A stretch of DNA of 64,000 bases from Wolbachia pipientis (GTDB lineage Bacteria > Pseudomonadota > Alphaproteobacteria > Rickettsiales > Anaplasmataceae), in assembly GCA_023052945.1 (NCBI GenBank), contig CP095495.1, positions 496,001 through 560,000 of the forward strand, given 5' to 3'. Made by a program: the position numbers and the translations under genes. Positions 18,254 to 27,328 of the stretch are shown in pieces; the stretch's first letter is position 1; each line of letters opens with the position of its first letter. The notes below the pieces were generated by a model. It was given only the letters and a program-made list of their open reading frames with translations, was not told the origin of the DNA and did no database searches.

Positions 18254-18607
18254 TTATCCAGCGTCTGGGCACGTTTCTTGGTACTTATTCCGCAGTAATT
18301 TTTTTTCCTTCAATAAATTTTGCAGTTCGCCTTTTTCATACATCTCGCGAGTGATGTCGCAACCACCGATAAACTCTTCCTTTATATATAATTGTGGAAT
18401 TGTTGGCCAATCAGAAAACTTTTTTATAGATTCACGTATTTCATCATTCTCCAACACGTTAATATACTTAAACTTCACGTTCAATTTTTTTAGGATTGAC
18501 ACGACGAGTCCAGAGAATCCGCATTGAGGAAAATCAGAAGTGCCTTTCATGTACAACACCACATCATTTTCCGCTATATCTTTTTTTACTTGTTCAAAAC
18601 TGCTCAT
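18254..18607 (-). CDS. grxD: Monothiol glutaredoxin, Grx4/GrxD type
   Basis: A 117-residue cytoplasmic protein that binds and delivers [2Fe-2S] clusters together with BolA. The monothiol active site CGFS is at residues 29-32, with LYMKGT before it, and the glutathione-binding WPTIPQLYI and GGCDI motifs follow. It is 15 bp downstream of bolA on the same strand, so the two are probably co-transcribed, matching their known physical partnership. Confidence 0.94.
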   Translation of the reverse strand: MSSFEQVKKDIAENDVVLYMKGTSDFPQCGFSGLVVSILKKLNVKFKYINVLENDEIRESIKKFSDWPTIPQLYIKEEFIGGCDITREMYEKGELQNLLKEKKLLRNKYQETCPDAG

Positions 18608-18622
18608 AAATTTACCTTATTT

Positions 18623-18841
18623 TTAAGTATTAGTTTCTAGTTGCAAGGCGTGTATAGACTGACCTTCCAGAGCTTTATATACCATTTTATGCTGTTCTAT
18701 TTTTGTCTTTTCAAGAAAGCGCTTGGAGGTTATTTTTAAATGATAATGATCATCATCTCCAGCAAGGTCATGAACTTTTATATCAGCGTCGGGGAACGAT
18801 TGTTTGATGATCCTTTCTAATTCGTGAATTGCAATAGTCAT
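18623..18841 (-). CDS. bolA: BolA family protein
   Basis: A 72-residue protein of the BolA/IbaG class, with the KH-like alpha-beta fold. Visible features are the DDDHYHLKI strand and the helix with HKMVYKAL ending in IHALQLET. It is known to form [2Fe-2S]-bridged heterodimers with monothiol glutaredoxins, and grxD is directly downstream on the same strand. Confidence 0.92.
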   Translation of the reverse strand: MTIAIHELERIIKQSFPDADIKVHDLAGDDDHYHLKITSKRFLEKTKIEQHKMVYKALEGQSIHALQLETNT

Positions 18842-18919
18842 TGATTTGCTTTAAATTACAATATTTTCATTATAAATCTAAAACGACTGGGTGCAATTGA
18901 ATTATTGATTATATGGTTA

Positions 18920-20242
18920 TTAATATTGTGAAGACAGTAGATTCAGCGTGTTAAGTGCACTAGCAAGGCAAGATTTCAATTGATTTTCATATTTACTCCA
19001 ATCTTGTATTGCCCTTCTTGCAACACCTGAGTAAACTGCAGCTTTTGCAACAGCAGGAGATACTATAGAAATTAATCTTGGGTCAAATGGAGTAGGTATT
19101 ATATATTCACGTCCATAGCTCATTTTACGACCGCCATAGACTGCAGATATCTCGTCAGGCACTGGCTCACGGGCAAGCTTTGCTATTGCATCTGCAGCTG
19201 CAATTTTCATCTCATCATTTATTGTTGTTGCATGTATATCAAGCGCTCCTCTAAATATATAAGGAAATCCCATTACGTTGTTGACTTGATTGTTGTAATC
19301 TGACCTGCCAGTTGCGATTATTGCATCTGGCCTCACAGATTTTGCAAACTCAGGCCTTACTTCTGGATCGGGGTTGGCGAGAGCGAAAATAATCGGGTCT
19401 TTGCTCATACTCTTTAACATCTCTTCATTTAACACATCTTTTGCAGATAATCCGATGAATACATCGGCGCCTTTTATTGTATCAAGTAGAGAACGTTCGG
19501 AAGTATCAATTGCATATTTTTCCTTCCACTCATTCATGTCCTCGTTTCTACCTTTGTATATTACTCCTTGCTTATCACACAGCACTATATTTTTAGCGCC
19601 CATGGACTTTAGTATTTCTAAACATGCAATACCGGCTGCTCCAGCACCATTCATAATGATCTTAACGTCCTCTAATTTCTTTCCGACAATGTCAAGAGCA
19701 TTTTCTATACCAGCTGCAACAACCACTGCAGTTCCATGCTGGTCATCATGGAACACTGGGATATCCATCAGTTCATTCAGACGTTTCTCTATTATAAAAC
19801 AATCGGGAGATCTTATATCCTCTAAATTTATTCCCCCCCAACTTGGTCCAAGGTACCTTACTGCATTGATGAAATCTTCTATATTTTCTGTATCAACTTC
19901 TATATCAACTGCATCAACATCAGCAAAACGCTTAAATAAAACAGCTTTGCCTTCCATGACAGGTTTTGCAGCAAGAGGACCGATATTACCAAGCCCAAGC
20001 ACTGCAGTGCCATTTGAAATAACAGCTACAAAATTGCTTTTTGCCGTATAATCATAAACAACCTCAGGATTTTTAGCTATTTCAAGGCATGGAGCTGCAA
20101 CTCCGGGGGAATAGGCAAGCGATAAATCATACTGAGTGGATAAGGGCTTTGTTGGCAAGATAGATATTTTACCAGGATTACCACCTCTACTATGATACTT
20201 AAGTGCTTCTTGCTTTGTGGTACTATCTAAATCATCGTTCAT
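18920..20242 (-). CDS. maeB: NAD(P)-dependent malic enzyme
   Basis: It oxidatively decarboxylates malate to pyruvate, feeding central metabolism in an organism that probably lives on amino acids and dicarboxylates. Visible motifs are SLAYSPGVAAPCLEI, AVLGLGNIGPLAAKPVMEGK, the metal-site region FHDDQHGTA, and the nucleotide-binding GAGAAGIA. The MNDDLDSTTKQEAL start (ATG 20242) fits the family; upstream in-frame ATG 20269 and a start at 20332 would add a non-conserved leader. At about 440 residues it lacks the phosphotransacetylase-like domain found in the longer (about 760-residue) MaeB enzymes. Confidence 0.9.
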   Translation of the reverse strand: MNDDLDSTTKQEALKYHSRGGNPGKISILPTKPLSTQYDLSLAYSPGVAAPCLEIAKNPEVVYDYTAKSNFVAVISNGTAVLGLGNIGPLAAKPVMEGKAVLFKRFADVDAVDIEVDTENIEDFINAVRYLGPSWGGINLEDIRSPDCFIIEKRLNELMDIPVFHDDQHGTAVVVAAGIENALDIVGKKLEDVKIIMNGAGAAGIACLEILKSMGAKNIVLCDKQGVIYKGRNEDMNEWKEKYAIDTSERSLLDTIKGADVFIGLSAKDVLNEEMLKSMSKDPIIFALANPDPEVRPEFAKSVRPDAIIATGRSDYNNQVNNVMGFPYIFRGALDIHATTINDEMKIAAADAIAKLAREPVPDEISAVYGGRKMSYGREYIIPTPFDPRLISIVSPAVAKAAVYSGVARRAIQDWSKYENQLKSCLASALNTLNLLSSQY

Positions 20243-20372
20243 TATTACATCCTTACGTCTTAGGCTCATGACTTTTAAGTATATGGAGTAAATGTTCAAT
20301 TGCAAACTATTAGCTTGCAAATTGTACACCACTCCTGTATAAGCTTACCATACTGCATTGGAATTACGCTGC

Positions 20373-20915
20373 ATGTTTAAGAGAAACTTACCTAATTTAC
20401 TGACAATTTCTCGTACACTTGCAATACCAGCAATAATATTAAGTTTTTATATAGAAAATAAATATGCGAACTCGATAACAATATCGATTTTTATATTTGC
20501 GTGCATAACAGATTTTTTTGATGGTTACCTAGCACGTGCATGGAAAGTCCAATCAAAATTTGGCATGCTATTTGATCCAATTGCTGATAAACTAATAGTA
20601 GTTTCAACAATAATTATGCTAGTTTATAAGCATAAGATAAATGATTACACAATAGTGCCGTCAGTTATAATCGTTTGTAGGGAGATACTAGTTTCAGGTT
20701 TGCGGGAGTTTTTGATAGCTACAAATATTAGCCTACCTGTAAGCAAAGCTGGAAAAATTAAAACATTTCTACAGATGGTTGCTGTAGTAGCGCTAATAAT
20801 GAACGATTATTATATGATTCAATATACAGGTGCGATTTGTTTATGGATTGCAGCTATTATAACTATGTGGTCAGGCTATAATTATATCCTAGCCGGCATC
20901 AAACAGATTGACTGA
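20373..20915 (+). CDS. pgsA: CDP-diacylglycerol-glycerol-3-phosphate 3-phosphatidyltransferase
   Basis: This membrane enzyme makes phosphatidylglycerol phosphate, the first step to phosphatidylglycerol. The CDP-alcohol phosphotransferase signature is intact: DG at DGYLAR, then G and two Asp residues in FGMLFDPIADK (pattern DGxxAR-x8-GxxxDxxxD). Several membrane helices follow. The product has 180 residues. ATG 20373 (MFKRNLPNLLTISR) is preferred over TTG 20358. It is read divergently from the malic enzyme. Confidence 0.92.
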   Translation: MFKRNLPNLLTISRTLAIPAIILSFYIENKYANSITISIFIFACITDFFDGYLARAWKVQSKFGMLFDPIADKLIVVSTIIMLVYKHKINDYTIVPSVIIVCREILVSGLREFLIATNISLPVSKAGKIKTFLQMVAVVALIMNDYYMIQYTGAICLWIAAIITMWSGYNYILAGIKQID

Positions 20916-20965
20916 ATTTCTTGAGAAACAGTTAATATACAAAAGTGGTTAACATTTTTATGATA

Positions 20966-20994
20966 TTGACTGAATAGTTAAAATCCTGTATAAT
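20966..20994 (+). promoter_or_regulatory. Sigma70-type promoter
   Basis: TTGACT (20966-20971) and TATAAT (20989-20994) are separated by 17 bp, about 21 bp upstream of the ATG at 21016. A near-consensus promoter ahead of a frameshifted gene suggests the locus may still be transcribed. Confidence 0.7.
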
Positions 20995-21015
20995 ATATTA
21001 GTTAATAGGGTTTAT

Positions 21016-22033
21016 ATGACATATGAAGTGGATAATAGCAAATTCTACGTAAAGAATCCTATGACAAATGATTCTGTAAAGCCAAGTGGTTATGAAGAGA
21101 ACCCTAAGAAAGAGTCTAAGGAAAGGCTAGAACAAGAGTCATTAACGCTAAAAGAGGAAGCAGAAAAAAGGAAGAAACTTGAACAAGAGTTACTGACACT
21201 AAAGGAAGGAGAGGTGAAAAAAAGAAGAAACTCGAACAAGAACTATTAACACTAAAAAAAGAGAGCTATATAGACAATGTGTATCATTGGTAACAATGGT
21301 TCCATTTGCATTATTTATGGCTATTGAACTGGAAAAAACATGTAGCGATCAGGTATTACTTGGCGTGATAAGTGGTGCGCTAAGCCACACTATATTACCT
21401 TTTATGGTCCTATCTCTTATTTGTACGCTATATTTAATTTACAATAATAGGAAAATAGCACAAAAAGAACAAGAGTTGGAGAATATTGAAAATGGAGAGG
21501 AAGTAAAGAAAAAAGAGCACAATATTTCTGATATAGGTCAGTATTTGATCTATATTGAGGCTATAACAACTGCACTGGTTATTGTAGGTATGATAATGGG
21601 TGAAACATCTTCACTTGAAGCAGCAGAGGATGCAATTTTATTTCTTGCCAATGCAATTGCTTTTCTTGCAACTCTTGCTTCTTATATTGGTGAGCATGAA
21701 AAAAATAAGAAAAAGGAAACAGAAAAATCTAATCTTGATGAGAAATCTAGCAAGAAAACTAGCAATATGTCTGTAGCCGGATTGGCGCTTGCTGGTTCTT
21801 CTATATTTTTAATAAGAAGGATAATGTTAATGGCATTAGCATCATCCTTAAATCCTGCTGTTGGGCCTACTTTAGGCTTGATAGGTATTGCACCTTTTAT
21901 GGTTGTACAGATATTAACTATACGTTCCTACAGCAAAACGCTGAAAGATCCAAAAGTGGAAGGACAAGGTAAATCGAGGAATGCAGGTAGTTCTGACCGT
22001 AGTTATAAAGAGGAAGGGCCGGCTATTGCCTAG
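21016..22033 (+). pseudogene. Coiled-coil membrane protein split by two poly(A) frameshifts
   Basis: Two open pieces are present: 21016-21249 (77 codons from ATG) and 21287-22033 (248 codons, only a TTG start). Between them the correct reading runs through a third frame. One extra A in the A7 tract at 21217-21223 and one extra A in the A7 tract at 21254-21260 join everything into a single frame of about 339 residues. The leader has coiled-coil repeats (KLEQELLTLKE twice), followed by paired hydrophobic segments, a charged linker and another membrane pair. The family is not recognised, but the architecture is like the gene at 10903. It may be a pseudogene or be expressed through slippage. Confidence 0.65.
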
Positions 22034-22095
22034 TAGAAATTTATTTATTTAAGTAATATTTAGGTCTATACTTTATTTTGATCGAAAAAAATCTT

Positions 22096-22803
22096 ATGTA
22101 TAAGACTTTAATCACGTGCTTTATTTTTCTAATTTGCTCCTTTACACAATCGTATGCGAATGATCTTGAAAAAACTGAAACTGAACTATATGAAGAAGCA
22201 GTTGAACTTTTTGACCAGAAAAAATATAAACAAGCTATTAGGGCATTTCAAAAGATAGAGGATTTGTACCCTTTCTCTTATTGGGCAAGGAAAGCAAAAT
22301 TATTATCTGGTGTGTCTCATTATAATATGGGTAACTATAGCAGTGCTGCAAGTGATATGGATGATTATATATATGTTTATTCAAATGGTGAAGATTTACC
22401 ATATGTATACTACTTAAGAGTATTATCTTGTTACATGCAAATTAATAAAGTGCAACTTGGACAGCAAACCGCATATAAAACTTTAGAGCTGGCTACAGAG
22501 TACATTAACCTTTTCCCAGACAGCGAATATATAGATGAGATCAAGGAAAAAGCAAAATTAATCACAGAACATATATCAACAAAAGAGTATTCTATCGGCG
22601 AATTTTACCTAAGGCGTGGTGAATATTTAGCAGCAATTAAGCGTTTCCAGAATATAGCAAGCTATAAGGATTCTAAATATTTTTCTAAGTCTATTAACTA
22701 TTTAATAGCAGCCTATTCAGCTCTTGGCCTTGACTTAGAAGCTGAGCAGTATGAAAGTATGTTATTAGCAGAAAACCTGCAAGATGCCAAGCCGGAGGCT
22801 TGA
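22096..22803 (+). CDS. bamD: Outer membrane assembly factor BamD (ComL type)
   Basis: The product has about 235 residues and a signal-peptide-like N-terminus (MYKTLITCFIFLICSF), then TPR-like helical repeats. Conserved BamD features are ELYEEAVELFDQKKYKQAI, FPFSYWA-like YPFSYWARKAKL, and the AIKRFQNI segment. It is a component of the BAM complex that inserts beta-barrel proteins in the outer membrane. The cysteine in FLIC could carry the lipid, although the residue before it is Ile rather than the usual Gly/Ala. ATG 22096 is preferred to TTG 22078. Confidence 0.88.
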   Translation: MYKTLITCFIFLICSFTQSYANDLEKTETELYEEAVELFDQKKYKQAIRAFQKIEDLYPFSYWARKAKLLSGVSHYNMGNYSSAASDMDDYIYVYSNGEDLPYVYYLRVLSCYMQINKVQLGQQTAYKTLELATEYINLFPDSEYIDEIKEKAKLITEHISTKEYSIGEFYLRRGEYLAAIKRFQNIASYKDSKYFSKSINYLIAAYSALGLDLEAEQYESMLLAENLQDAKPEA

Positions 22804-22862
22804 AAATTTGCTTTAGTTTTTTCTATGCTTTGATATATAATTAGGTTTTTAACTATTTGAAT

Positions 22863-23603
22863 ATGGCCGGTCATTCACAATTTTCAAATATAAAACATCG
22901 GAAAGGCACTCAGGATGCAAAGCGCTCTCAAAAATTTACGAAGCTGATTAGAGAAATAACAGTTGCTGCAAAGCAAGGGCTACCCGATCCAGAACTCAAC
23001 CCGCGCCTTCGCTCTGCTATATTTGCTGCACGCAAGGAAAATCTACCAAAAGATAAAATAGAAACAGCAATAAAAAATGCAACTGGTAATGTTGCTGGAG
23101 AAAATTATGAGGAAATCCAATATGAAGGTCATGGCCCTTCTGGCACTGCACTCATTGTCCATGCCTTGACTAACAACCGCAACCGTACTGCTTCTGAGGT
23201 ACGTTATATCTTTTCTCGTAAAGGTGGAAACTTAGGAGAAACAGGAAGTGTTAGTTACCTTTTCGATCATGTAGGCTTAATCGTCTATAAAGCAGAGGGT
23301 GTGAATTTTGATGATTTATTTAATTATGGGATCGAGTTAGAAGTATTGAATGTTGAGGAAAATGACAAAGAAGGATTACACGTTATAACTTGTGAAATAA
23401 AAGATTTTGGTAAAGTACGTGATGCCTTTTATGCAAAATTCGGAGAACCAGAACTTGCTCGTCTTTCATGGCAGCCAAAAGATCTGATTGAAATTAGCGA
23501 TAAAGAGTTGATTGATAAATTATCTGCATTGGTTGAAGAGCTAGAAGATAATGATGATGTACAGTATGTGGAAGGTAATTTTACTTTTGTTGATAAGCTA
23601 TGA
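22863..23603 (+). CDS. yebC: YebC/PmpR family regulatory protein
   Basis: A 246-residue cytoplasmic protein of the widespread YebC/PmpR/TACO1 family, linked to transcription control or to translation of proline-rich stretches. It begins MAGHSQFSNIKHRKG and contains NPRLRSAIFAARKENLPKDKI-like and GHGPSGTALIVH signatures. The start ATG is 22863; a TTG two codons earlier is less likely. Its TGA overlaps the ATG of the next gene (ATGA at 23600), so the M23 peptidase is probably translationally coupled to it. Confidence 0.95.
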   Translation: MAGHSQFSNIKHRKGTQDAKRSQKFTKLIREITVAAKQGLPDPELNPRLRSAIFAARKENLPKDKIETAIKNATGNVAGENYEEIQYEGHGPSGTALIVHALTNNRNRTASEVRYIFSRKGGNLGETGSVSYLFDHVGLIVYKAEGVNFDDLFNYGIELEVLNVEENDKEGLHVITCEIKDFGKVRDAFYAKFGEPELARLSWQPKDLIEISDKELIDKLSALVEELEDNDDVQYVEGNFTFVDKL

Positions 23604-24537
23604 GGCTAGTAATATTTGTATTGCTTTGTATTTTACCAGCATATGCTACTGAAACATCAACAGATCTTGCACAGCCATTCCAGCATGGAATTAGAAAAAA
23701 AAAGCTACTTTGACGACAGAAAGTGATGGAAAGTTGTTATTCATATCTAGTGACATAAAATCCTCTTTTTTTGACACAGAAGGGTTGGCGCCAAATACAG
23801 TGGTAAAATTGATCAACATATATAAAGATTTTGGTGTTGATTTTAAAAAAGACATTGTGCCGAAGAGTAAATTGGAGGTTCTTTTTGAGAGATCGCTCAG
23901 TAATCAGAAGACTGAAGAAAAGATTTTATATGCTTCACTGACAATAAACAAGAAAGCTATTAGTTTATATCATTATAAATCGCAAGACGGCAAAGAAAAG
24001 TATTTTAATAAAGAAGGAATAAGCTTAAAAAATGACGAAATTTTTGCAAATCCTTTAAATGGAGATTATCGCATATCCTCAAAATTTGGCAATAGAAAGC
24101 ATCCTGTTCGCGGTAAAATTGCTTTTCACAAAGGAGTGGATTATGCAGCTAAGCCTGGCACTCCCATATACGCTGCTGCAGAGGGTGTGGTAGAATATAT
24201 AGGAAAGAATGGTGGCTATGGAAATTATATCAAAATAAAACACAAAAATGAATATTCAACCTGTTATGCGCATATAAGTAGATTTAGTGGCGATATAAAG
24301 TTAGGCTCTAAAGTAAAGCAGGGGCAGGTCATCGCCTATGTTGGTAGCACTGGTGTTGCAACAGGCCCTCATTTACATTACGAAGTTATATATAACGGCA
24401 AACACATCGATCCGCTTACGATAGCGCATAAAACTGAAGTAAAATTGCCTGATCATGAATTAAGAGAGTTTAAACTATTTATAAATAAGATAAATAAAAC
24501 GATCAACAGAGAGGGTTCAAGTGAAAAAGAAGTTTAA
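23600..24537 (+). CDS. M23 family (LytM) peptidase, frame split at an A9 tract
   Basis: It is predicted to be a periplasmic cell-wall endopeptidase or activator. The catalytic LytM domain is at the C-terminus: FHKGVDYAA (zinc His and Asp), and the late HLHYEV zinc motif. The long frame begins only at a TTG (23710) and lacks a signal peptide. Upstream, an ATG at 23600, overlapping the yebC stop, encodes a classic signal peptide (MRLVIFVLLCILPAYA) but runs to a stop at 23711. One extra A in the A9 tract at 23695-23703 joins the two into 312 residues. The gene is therefore decayed, slippage-expressed, or misread at this homopolymer. The downstream SPFH gene overlaps its end by 17 bp. Confidence 0.75.
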
Positions 24538-25390
24538 AGACAATATGGATAAGAATACGATAAACGATAGAAATTTAAGTCAACTCCGGTTTTTTCCTGT
24601 ACTAATAGCACTAGGATTAATTTTATCGCTGCTTTTTTTTGCATATGACAGCACAATTGCGCTTGGAGTTGCTGCTGTTTTAATTTTGACTTTTCTTCAA
24701 GGATTTTTTATTAATGACCCTAATGAAGCAAGAGTGATAGAGTTTTTTGGTCATTATATTGGAACTTATTTTAAGTCTGGAATATGTATAACGCTTCCCT
24801 TTTCAAGCAAATATATAGTTTCCCTAAAATTTCAGAATATTAACACAGAAAAAATAAAAGTGAATGATGCAAATGGAAGTCCAATAGAGATTTCTGCAGT
24901 AATTGTTTGGAGAGTAAACAGCCCTGCAAAGGCGTATTATAATGTTAACAACTATCACGAATTTGTTTTTGTACAAAGTGACTCAGTAATAAGAGAATTA
25001 GCAAGCAATTATCCGTATGATAGCGAAAGCGATGAGGAATCTTTACGTAAAAATTCTGATAAAATTTCGAATGAATTGCGGTCAATGTTACAACAAAGAT
25101 TAGATATTGCAGGAATTGAGATTACAGAAGCAAGAATATCGCATTTGGCGTATTCGTCCGAGATTGCACAAGCAATGTTAAGGCGTCAACAAGCACATGC
25201 TATCACTTCGGCAAGAAGGCATATAGTGCAAAATGCAATAGGGATTATTGAGGAAGTAATAGCTCATTTTGAAAAAAACAAAAGCTTACAATTAGATGGC
25301 AAGCAAAAGGTTCAATTGATAAATAATTTGTTGGTTGCCCTGATCTCTGAGCAAGATGCACAACCAACGATTAGTTTGGATAATAATTAG
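24521..25390 (+). CDS. SPFH/Band 7 domain membrane protein
   Basis: A membrane-associated protein of the stomatin/prohibitin type. It has two hydrophobic segments (about residues 24-70), then a Band 7 domain: EARVIEFFGHYIGTYFKSG, ISAVIVWRVNSPAKAYYNV, and a coiled C-terminal part. Such proteins form membrane scaffolds and often regulate proteases; no specific partner is seen here. The GTG start at 24521 overlaps the peptidase gene; ATG 24545 is an alternative. Total 289 residues from GTG. Confidence 0.85.
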   Translation: MKKKFKDNMDKNTINDRNLSQLRFFPVLIALGLILSLLFFAYDSTIALGVAAVLILTFLQGFFINDPNEARVIEFFGHYIGTYFKSGICITLPFSSKYIVSLKFQNINTEKIKVNDANGSPIEISAVIVWRVNSPAKAYYNVNNYHEFVFVQSDSVIRELASNYPYDSESDEESLRKNSDKISNELRSMLQQRLDIAGIEITEARISHLAYSSEIAQAMLRRQQAHAITSARRHIVQNAIGIIEEVIAHFEKNKSLQLDGKQKVQLINNLLVALISEQDAQPTISLDNN

Positions 25391-25428
25391 AATAATTGCT
25401 AATATCAATATTCAAAAATGTTACTACG

Positions 25429-26118
25429 ATGCAAAACCTGCACCATGATCATGTGCTGCACTGCAGTACACAACAACAATATCGTTCTATTGTAGTGCTA
25501 AATGGAGAAATACCGAGCTCATCGTTTTTTAAACGAGATATACCTATTATTGCTGTAGATGGAGGAGCAAACAAACTTCTATCAATTGGCGTGAAACCTG
25601 ATCTTGTAGTAGGAGATTTGGATAGCGTAAATCCGGATTTACGTGCTAATTTGAATACGATATATCTACCTGATCAAGATTATTGCGACTTTTCTAAAGC
25701 AATGGCTCACTTAAAAACAGTAAAGTTATTGCCATCAATAGTAACGGGTATTACTGGAGGAGCAATTGATCACATACTACAGAATATTAACATTTTTCTA
25801 AGTACGGGCAGTATCTTTTACACACCTTCACCTCCCATGGTAGGTTACATCCTACAAAAAAGTATTACCCATTTTTCTTTGCCGAAAGGTACTAAGATAT
25901 CTTTACTTGGTATGCCCACAGCACAAATATCAACTAAAGGGTTAAAATGGGAACTATGTCTTAATAAACTTGCTTTTCCAGGAAAGAATTCTTGCTTTAA
26001 TCGAAGTTTAGGCAATAAGTTATCTATAGAAGTACACAGTGGTATATGTTTGGCGATGGTTTATTTAGAAGCAGTAGATGATGCTGCAAGACATCATGTG
26101 CGTCAAGTTAAGAAGTAA
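25429..26118 (+). CDS. thiN: Thiamine diphosphokinase
   Basis: It converts thiamine to thiamine diphosphate using ATP, 229 residues, cytoplasmic. Motifs of the TPK catalytic domain are IIAVDGGANKLL, LVVGDLDSVNPD, the DQDYCDFSKA segment, and GITGGAIDHILQN; the C-terminal beta-rich thiamine-binding domain follows (KISLLGM). ATG 25429 is preferred over an in-frame TTG at 25396. It is close behind the SPFH gene. The 3' side opens into a long repeat-rich gap. Confidence 0.88.
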   Translation: MQNLHHDHVLHCSTQQQYRSIVVLNGEIPSSSFFKRDIPIIAVDGGANKLLSIGVKPDLVVGDLDSVNPDLRANLNTIYLPDQDYCDFSKAMAHLKTVKLLPSIVTGITGGAIDHILQNINIFLSTGSIFYTPSPPMVGYILQKSITHFSLPKGTKISLLGMPTAQISTKGLKWELCLNKLAFPGKNSCFNRSLGNKLSIEVHSGICLAMVYLEAVDDAARHHVRQVKK

Positions 26119-26139
26119 ATAGACTTCTTGCATAACCCA

Positions 26140-26372
26140 AACTAAGTAGAAAAAAGGTATCATCCAAGTAGCTGACACTGGTTCCTTTATGACGTGTCAT
26201 TCCAGTGTCAAGCACACAACTGTACGAACATTGTGCTACCAGAAGGGCAATGCCTCTTATCCAAGTACCCTCTTCTTGTCATTCCAGTCTGGGATCTCAT
26301 TTTACTCTGTAATGGCAGTGCTCCTTTCTTGTCATCCGAGTAGCTTGACTACTTGGATCCAGGAAAAAGAAT
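26140..26372. repeat. Cluster of short palindromic repeats
   Basis: The gap after thiN holds several copies of the family with TCATTCCAGTGTC, GTCATCCAAGTAGC and GGATCCAGG motifs, in alternating orientation. The segment with TGGCAGTGCTCCTTTCTTG at about 26310-26345 is repeated on the far side of the IS5 copy at about 27388-27423. No coding frame is supported. Confidence 0.7.
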
Positions 26373-27328
26373 AGACCTGCTGCGAATCAAGCGATAAAAA
26401 AAAGGAAAGGAGGGTGACTAAAATCAAGGTTAACTAAAAGGCGTGCTTAAGATTTACAATACCAGCAATAATATTGAACCTCAGGTTATATTTTTTCTGA
26501 AAATTGCGATAAACATTCGACATAATCTTAAATATCTTTATCTCTCGGATCTTGTTTTCTACTCTCATTCTAAATGATGCTAATCTTCTATTATGCTCTG
26601 GAGTTAATGGCTTTTTACGATACTTTTTATATGGAATTATAACATTGCTTTGCAATTTTTGCCAACCTTGATATCCAGAATCGGCATGTTTTATGCTATC
26701 AAGTGGTAAATATTTTTCTTGTTTCCTTATGCGGAAATCACTAATTCTACCACGGTATGACTTTGACACTGATAAAATTCTTCCTCCTTCTTCGATAATA
26801 ATCTCAGTTTTCATAGTGTTGGTTCTTTTTTTTCCTGAATATGATTTCTTCCGTTTTTTACTATCTTCTGGTCTCTGTATTTGCTGTTCTGTAACATCAG
26901 CCAAAATCTTCAGTATTTTTTCTGGCGTCATACTTCTATCTTTTGTTATAGTCACTTTTTTGGCGAGTAATGGCTCTATTCTCTTAAGTAACCTACATAC
27001 ATTTGCGTTGTGTACATTGAATAGGCATCCTAAAAATCTATGTGTTATGTAAGTGCGATAGTACAAAATTACGCAAAACAACTTATCTTCCAGAGTTGGT
27101 AGTTTTGATCTTCTACCATGACACTTTTTCTGTTTTTCCCATCCAGACCTCACTTTTTCCACTACTTTTTCGAACTCCTCTATAGTTAAACCTGTTATAT
27201 TACGAAAGTTTCTTGGGTGTTTTTTCATATTATAGTAACTAAAGCTCATTTTTTTTCCTTACTTGATCTGCTTATTCTTCTTCTACCTCTCTCACATCAT
27301 TTTTTCAATCACCTTTTTCAGCAGGTCT
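26373..27328 (-). mobile_element. IS5-family-like insertion sequence, copy 1
   Basis: A 956-bp element whose two ends share AGACCTGCTG as terminal inverted repeats. It carries one transposase gene on the minus strand. Near-identical copies are at 47697-48652 and 51232-52186, with the start of a fourth at 63959. Flanks are AAT on the left and TATG on the right, compatible with a 2-bp AT duplication if one more T belongs to the right end. Confidence 0.9.
26434..27249 (-). CDS. IS5-family transposase (DDE), copy 1
   Basis: A 271-residue DDE transposase. It has an N-terminal helix-turn-helix region (TLEDKLFCVILYYRTYITH) and a DDE_Tnp_4-type catalytic part with ADVTEQQIQRP, KHADSGYQGWQ and the late RMRVENKIREIK (third acidic position). 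The frame is intact and uninterrupted. The protein is identical to that of copy 3, and copy 2 differs by one residue (EEFEK to EKFEK), so these copies spread recently. Confidence 0.9.
   Translation of the reverse strand: MSFSYYNMKKHPRNFRNITGLTIEEFEKVVEKVRSGWEKQKKCHGRRSKLPTLEDKLFCVILYYRTYITHRFLGCLFNVHNANVCRLLKRIEPLLAKKVTITKDRSMTPEKILKILADVTEQQIQRPEDSKKRKKSYSGKKRTNTMKTEIIIEEGGRILSVSKSYRGRISDFRIRKQEKYLPLDSIKHADSGYQGWQKLQSNVIIPYKKYRKKPLTPEHNRRLASFRMRVENKIREIKIFKIMSNVYRNFQKKYNLRFNIIAGIVNLKHAF

Noticed and set aside
18254..18290. The end of grxD as a palindromic repeat insertion
   Set aside because: The DNA resembles a repeat half (GCGTCTGGGCACG), but the encoded KYQETCPDAG tail also resembles the natural end of E. 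coli GrxD, so an insertion is not needed.
19374..20051. A 225-codon open frame opposite the malic enzyme gene
   Set aside because: It lies entirely antisense to a well-supported conserved enzyme; its composition (serine and isoleucine runs) is that of a shadow frame.
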